A stretch of DNA of 6,640 bases from UBA6382 sp964596865 (GTDB lineage Bacteria; Bacteroidota; Bacteroidia; Bacteroidales; Bacteroidaceae): assembly GCA_964596865.1 (NCBI GenBank), contig CAZQVW010000151.1:1-6640 (forward strand), read 5' to 3'. The notes below the pieces were generated by a model. That model ran no database searches and was not told the DNA's origin. It saw nothing but the letters and a program-made list of their open reading frames with translations. Shown here piece after piece: positions 6,602 through 6,640 of the stretch. A program made the translations under genes and the position numbers. Every line of letters starts with the position of its first letter. Position 1 is the stretch's first letter.

Positions 6602-6638
6602 AACAGTACTGTTTAGATAATGTTACAGTGCTGTAACA
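6602..6638. promoter_or_regulatory. Pair of operator-like palindromes, ACAGT(A/G)CTGT core
   Basis: AACAGTACTGTT (6602-6613) is a perfect 12-base palindrome. TGTTACAGTGCTGTAACA (6621-6638) has 8-base arms around a central TG. Their cores, ACAGTACTGT (6603-6612) and ACAGTGCTGT (6625-6634), differ at one base of ten, and their centres are 22 bp apart, about two helical turns. This is how binding sites for a dimeric repressor or activator are commonly arranged. The regulated gene would probably lie beyond the right edge. The second site could alternatively fold in RNA as a 7-bp stem with a 4-base loop. Confidence 0.5.
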
Positions 6639-6640
6639 AT

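Larger units (their letters stand above)
6270..6640. other. Intergenic stretch with no convincing gene
   Basis: Neither strand carries an open frame that looks like a real protein. The two plus-strand frames (6246-6437 and 6392-6616, 63 and 74 codons) lack a TAnnTTTG promoter, have no recognisable family and run through hairpin sequence. The stretch holds a GC-rich hairpin block (about 6437-6555) and a pair of palindromes at the right edge. I see no tRNA or known RNA family by eye. Confidence 0.5.

Noticed and set aside
6392..6616. A 74-codon plus-strand frame after the nifJ terminator
   Set aside because: It translates the GC-rich hairpin block, lacks a TAnnTTTG promoter or suitable leader, and shows no protein-like pattern.

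Overview
The window looks like chromosomal DNA from an anaerobic member of the Bacteroidales (Bacteroidetes). Three things point that way. The promoters are of the TAnnTTTG (-7) type, and start codons lack a Shine-Dalgarno box and follow A-rich leaders. One gene belongs to the AAA-type ATPase family that ends in IPLWLFGFLY, which I know from Bacteroidetes. The largest gene is a one-chain pyruvate:ferredoxin oxidoreductase, typical of anaerobic fermenters. I cannot place the genus.

Layout. (1) Bases 1-950, minus strand: the N-terminal 316 codons of an ATP-grasp-like protein that runs off the left edge. It starts at GTG and has no ATG start, so a simple ATG-to-stop search misses it. (2) Bases 951-1113: a divergent intergenic region with a -7 element on each strand and an inverted repeat midway between them. 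(3) Bases 1114-2298, plus strand: a 394-residue ATPase whose Walker A is intact but whose Walker B glutamate is glutamine. (4) Bases 2293-2417: a tandem array with a period of about 21 bp that begins inside the last two codons of the ATPase gene. (5) Bases 2418-2595: the promoter and a G-free leader for nifJ. (6) Bases 2596-6165, plus strand: nifJ, complete and with all expected cofactor ligands. (7) Bases 6224-6268: a strong intrinsic terminator. (8) Bases 6270-6640: no convincing gene, but a GC-rich hairpin block and, at the right edge, two operator-like palindromes 22 bp apart.

The genes do not form an obvious pathway. nifJ is a housekeeping gene with its own promoter and terminator: it converts pyruvate to acetyl-CoA and CO2 and passes the electrons to ferredoxin or flavodoxin. 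The ATPase and the ATP-grasp protein are divergent neighbours of unknown role and share only a regulatory region. I see no clear evidence of a new multi-gene system. The points most worth following are the degenerate ATPase, the tandem array that supplies its stop codon, the near-leaderless GTG start, and the paired palindromes at the right edge.
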